Positions 62,471-64,000 of a stretch of DNA of 64,000 bases are shown piece by piece. Each line of letters opens with the position of its first letter. Positions within the stretch are counted from its first letter, which is position 1. The notes under the pieces are model-generated. The model was not told where the DNA came from. It did not search any database and saw nothing but the letters and a program-made list of their open reading frames with translations. Position numbers and translations under genes: made by a program. Source of the DNA: an uncultured Clostridia bacterium (lineage in GTDB: Bacteria; Bacillota; Clostridia; Lachnospirales; Lachnospiraceae); assembly GCA_948472945.1 (NCBI GenBank), contig CAOKVX010000004.1, forward strand, positions 62,001-126,000, in the 5' to 3' direction.

Positions 62471-63862
62471 ACTTCGCGCCGACGTTTTTGCCCTGCCGCG
62501 TTTTTCCCATATTCCCGAAAGGAAATATATAGCTCCGGGTATTCCCGTTCCATAGGCGGCAAGCCCATAGCCCAAAAAGAAGCCGTATAGTCCGAGACCC
62601 ATTACAATACCAAAAATAAAGCTTAACAAAATTCTGAACACAAATCCGTCAAGCAGCGCAAAAATAAGAGAAATTCTCGCATTGCCTATTCCCTGAAGGA
62701 ATCCGTTGCTGCCTCTCATAATTACCATAGCCGGATAATTCCACACTATTGCCGCAACATAAACACCGGACAGCTCTATCACTTTTGCATCCTCGGTAAA
62801 CAGCGAGAACAGCTCCTCCCTGTGTGTAAAATACATAAGAACATATACCGCATAACAAACGGCGCTTATTGCCCAGCCGCAGAATACGGTCTTTCTGACC
62901 CTTCCGGCGTTGCCTGCGGCATAGTTCTGTCCCACCATCGACGACACCGCGAATGTCACACCCTGCGTTACCTTGTTAATAAGGTCATCAACCCTGATTC
63001 CCACTCCAAAGGTGGCCGACGACTGATAACCCGTACTGTTTACAAGACTGCCAACAAACATCATTGATATATTGATTGCACATCCCTGCAGCGCAAACGG
63101 TATGCCAAGCCTTATCAGCTCCCTTAGCGCCCCTCTGTCTATCCTTATACTTTTCAGCTTTAAGTCAAATCCAAGCTCACTCCTGTTATGTACAATGAAA
63201 ATCAGCGCTGCAATAAACGAAAACGCCTGCCCAATTATTGTGGCGGCGGCCGCACCGACAACCCCCATTCCCAAATATCTGACAAAAACAATGTCAAGTA
63301 TAATGTTTATTACGGACGCAATAACTATGAATATAAAAGGATGCCTGGAATCGCCCATTCCCCTGAACACCGCTGAAATCATATTATATCCGAATGTAAA
63401 CAAAATACCGGCGCAGCAGACAAACATGTATGATACCGCCATGTCGTATGATTCCGGCTGAACATTGAGCAGCGAAAGAATATTTTCAGAAAAAACAATA
63501 CCAAAGCATGTCATCAACGCCGCAAGAACCAATAGCACGCAGAACATAGTGCCAATTGTCTTCTTTATTTCGTCCTTTCTTCCCGCGCCTATCAGATGAG
63601 ATATGTTGACCTGACCGCTTGTAGAAATGCCGATACAGAACATCGTCATAAACATCATAGGCTGGCTCGCATTGGATACGGCCGCAAGCCCGTCAGAACC
63701 GACATACCGCCCCACTATAGCCATGTCGACAAGCGTATACAATACCTGCATGAGATTGGACAGCATAAACGGCACTGCGAATACTACTATTTGCTTTAGT
63801 ATACTTCCTCTTGTAAAATCATTTATTATTTTATTGGTTTTTTTACCGGTACTCAATTTCAT
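62468..63862 (-). CDS. MATE-family efflux transporter
   Basis: A 464-residue protein with about 12 helices in two related halves (halves near 15-225 and 235-450). Family hallmarks: QPMMFMTMFCIGISTSGQVNISHLIGAG (near 65-92) and the C-terminal SSMVGQNYAAGNAGRVRKTVFCGWAISAV (near 310-338). MATE proteins export drugs or metabolites using Na+ or H+ gradients. The start ATG at 63862 directly follows a short gene. The substrate is unknown, but the closest types are the multidrug exporters common in Clostridia. Confidence 0.92.
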   Translation of the reverse strand: MKLSTGKKTNKIINDFTRGSILKQIVVFAVPFMLSNLMQVLYTLVDMAIVGRYVGSDGLAAVSNASQPMMFMTMFCIGISTSGQVNISHLIGAGRKDEIKKTIGTMFCVLLVLAALMTCFGIVFSENILSLLNVQPESYDMAVSYMFVCCAGILFTFGYNMISAVFRGMGDSRHPFIFIVIASVINIILDIVFVRYLGMGVVGAAAATIIGQAFSFIAALIFIVHNRSELGFDLKLKSIRIDRGALRELIRLGIPFALQGCAINISMMFVGSLVNSTGYQSSATFGVGIRVDDLINKVTQGVTFAVSSMVGQNYAAGNAGRVRKTVFCGWAISAVCYAVYVLMYFTHREELFSLFTEDAKVIELSGVYVAAIVWNYPAMVIMRGSNGFLQGIGNARISLIFALLDGFVFRILLSFIFGIVMGLGLYGFFLGYGLAAYGTGIPGAIYFLSGIWEKRGRAKTSARS

Positions 63863-63868
63863 CACCTG

Positions 63869-63988
63869 TCAAATGTATTCCTGAAATGCCTCTGCAAAAT
63901 ATCCTGATTCCGAAACAGGTTCATTGCCCATGTGCAAATGCGTGACATCGCCGACAACCTGACACCTAAAATATGCATTGCCGCCCAT
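63869..63988 (-). CDS. Short frame of 39 residues upstream of the MATE gene
   Basis: GGAGGAGAGA stands directly before an ATG at 63988 on the minus strand. The short protein (begins MGGNAYFRCQVVGDVTHLHM) ends at 63869, 6 bases before the MATE start, so the genes would be translated together. The same frame is open to the window's right edge (four codons), so it could instead be the C-terminal end of a longer gene. I do not recognise a family; the segment has one Cys, two His and an acidic C-terminus. Confidence 0.45.
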   Translation of the reverse strand: MGGNAYFRCQVVGDVTHLHMGNEPVSESGYFAEAFQEYI

Positions 63989-64000
63989 TCTCTCCTCCGT

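Overview
The window looks like a chromosomal segment of an anaerobic, low-to-mid GC Clostridia bacterium, most likely Lachnospiraceae. The placement rests on recognised families: a SigH-type sigma factor, a Csp-type subtilisin-like protease, a Gly/Cys-rich 'chorion class high-cysteine' peptide, secreted Big2/Pro-Thr-linker/carbohydrate-binding proteins, a luxS gene and a GH127-type arabinofuranosidase. I see no phage, plasmid, insertion sequence, rRNA or CRISPR signature. The genus is not determined.

Layout. 0-3.5 kb: purine genes purA and purB on the minus strand, separated by a 136-nt hairpin. 3.5-4.1 kb: a Cys/Gly-rich peptide gene on the plus strand with its own terminator, and a 55-residue minus-strand gene. 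4.1-7.7 kb: aroC, trpS, two small unknown genes and luxS. 7.7-13.8 kb: a long hairpin, an O-antigen-ligase-like membrane protein, and the run ispF, cysS, mrnC, rlmB, sigH, tRNA-Thr. 14.3-17.3 kb: deoB on the plus strand, then a chorismate mutase and mnmA. 17.5-21.8 kb: two paralogous secreted Big2/CBM9-like proteins; a third relative lies at 31.9-33.5 kb. 22-25 kb: aspS and an MFS transporter. 25.2-31.6 kb: a polyamine ABC transporter (potA, potB, potC, potD) behind a MraY-like phosphotransferase and a flippase-like protein. 33.7-36.3 kb: tRNA-Gly, tRNA-Pro and two aminotransferases. 36.4-45.1 kb: an accessory block with a solute-binding lipoprotein, a hybrid histidine kinase, an internally duplicated GntR regulator, an AraC regulator and a GH127-family enzyme. 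45.3-54.4 kb: a ferritin-like protein and a five-gene operon (propeller/solute-binding fusion, two sugar permeases, HlyD-like adaptor, MacB-core-like protein) with a divergent AraC regulator. 54.6-64 kb: a Csp-like protease, a variant ClpX, HtrA, an undecaprenyl-phosphate sugar transferase, an LCP protein and a MATE transporter.

How the genes work together. The housekeeping genes cover purine, shikimate, isoprenoid and tRNA/rRNA maturation functions. The accessory genes point to life on plant polysaccharide: sugar uptake, arabinose release, carbohydrate-binding secreted proteins and two-component sensing of extracellular solutes. Cell-surface genes (ligase-like, MraY-like, flippase, sugar transferase, LCP) suggest exopolysaccharide or wall-glycan assembly.

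The less ordinary material is: (1) the five-gene operon that mixes importer and exporter parts without an ATPase; (2) the kinase plus binding-protein pair opposite a doubled GntR regulator; (3) three catalysis-free secreted Big2/CBM proteins; (4) a dispersed palindromic repeat family that supplies TAG stop codons to three genes and carries tRNA-like sequence.
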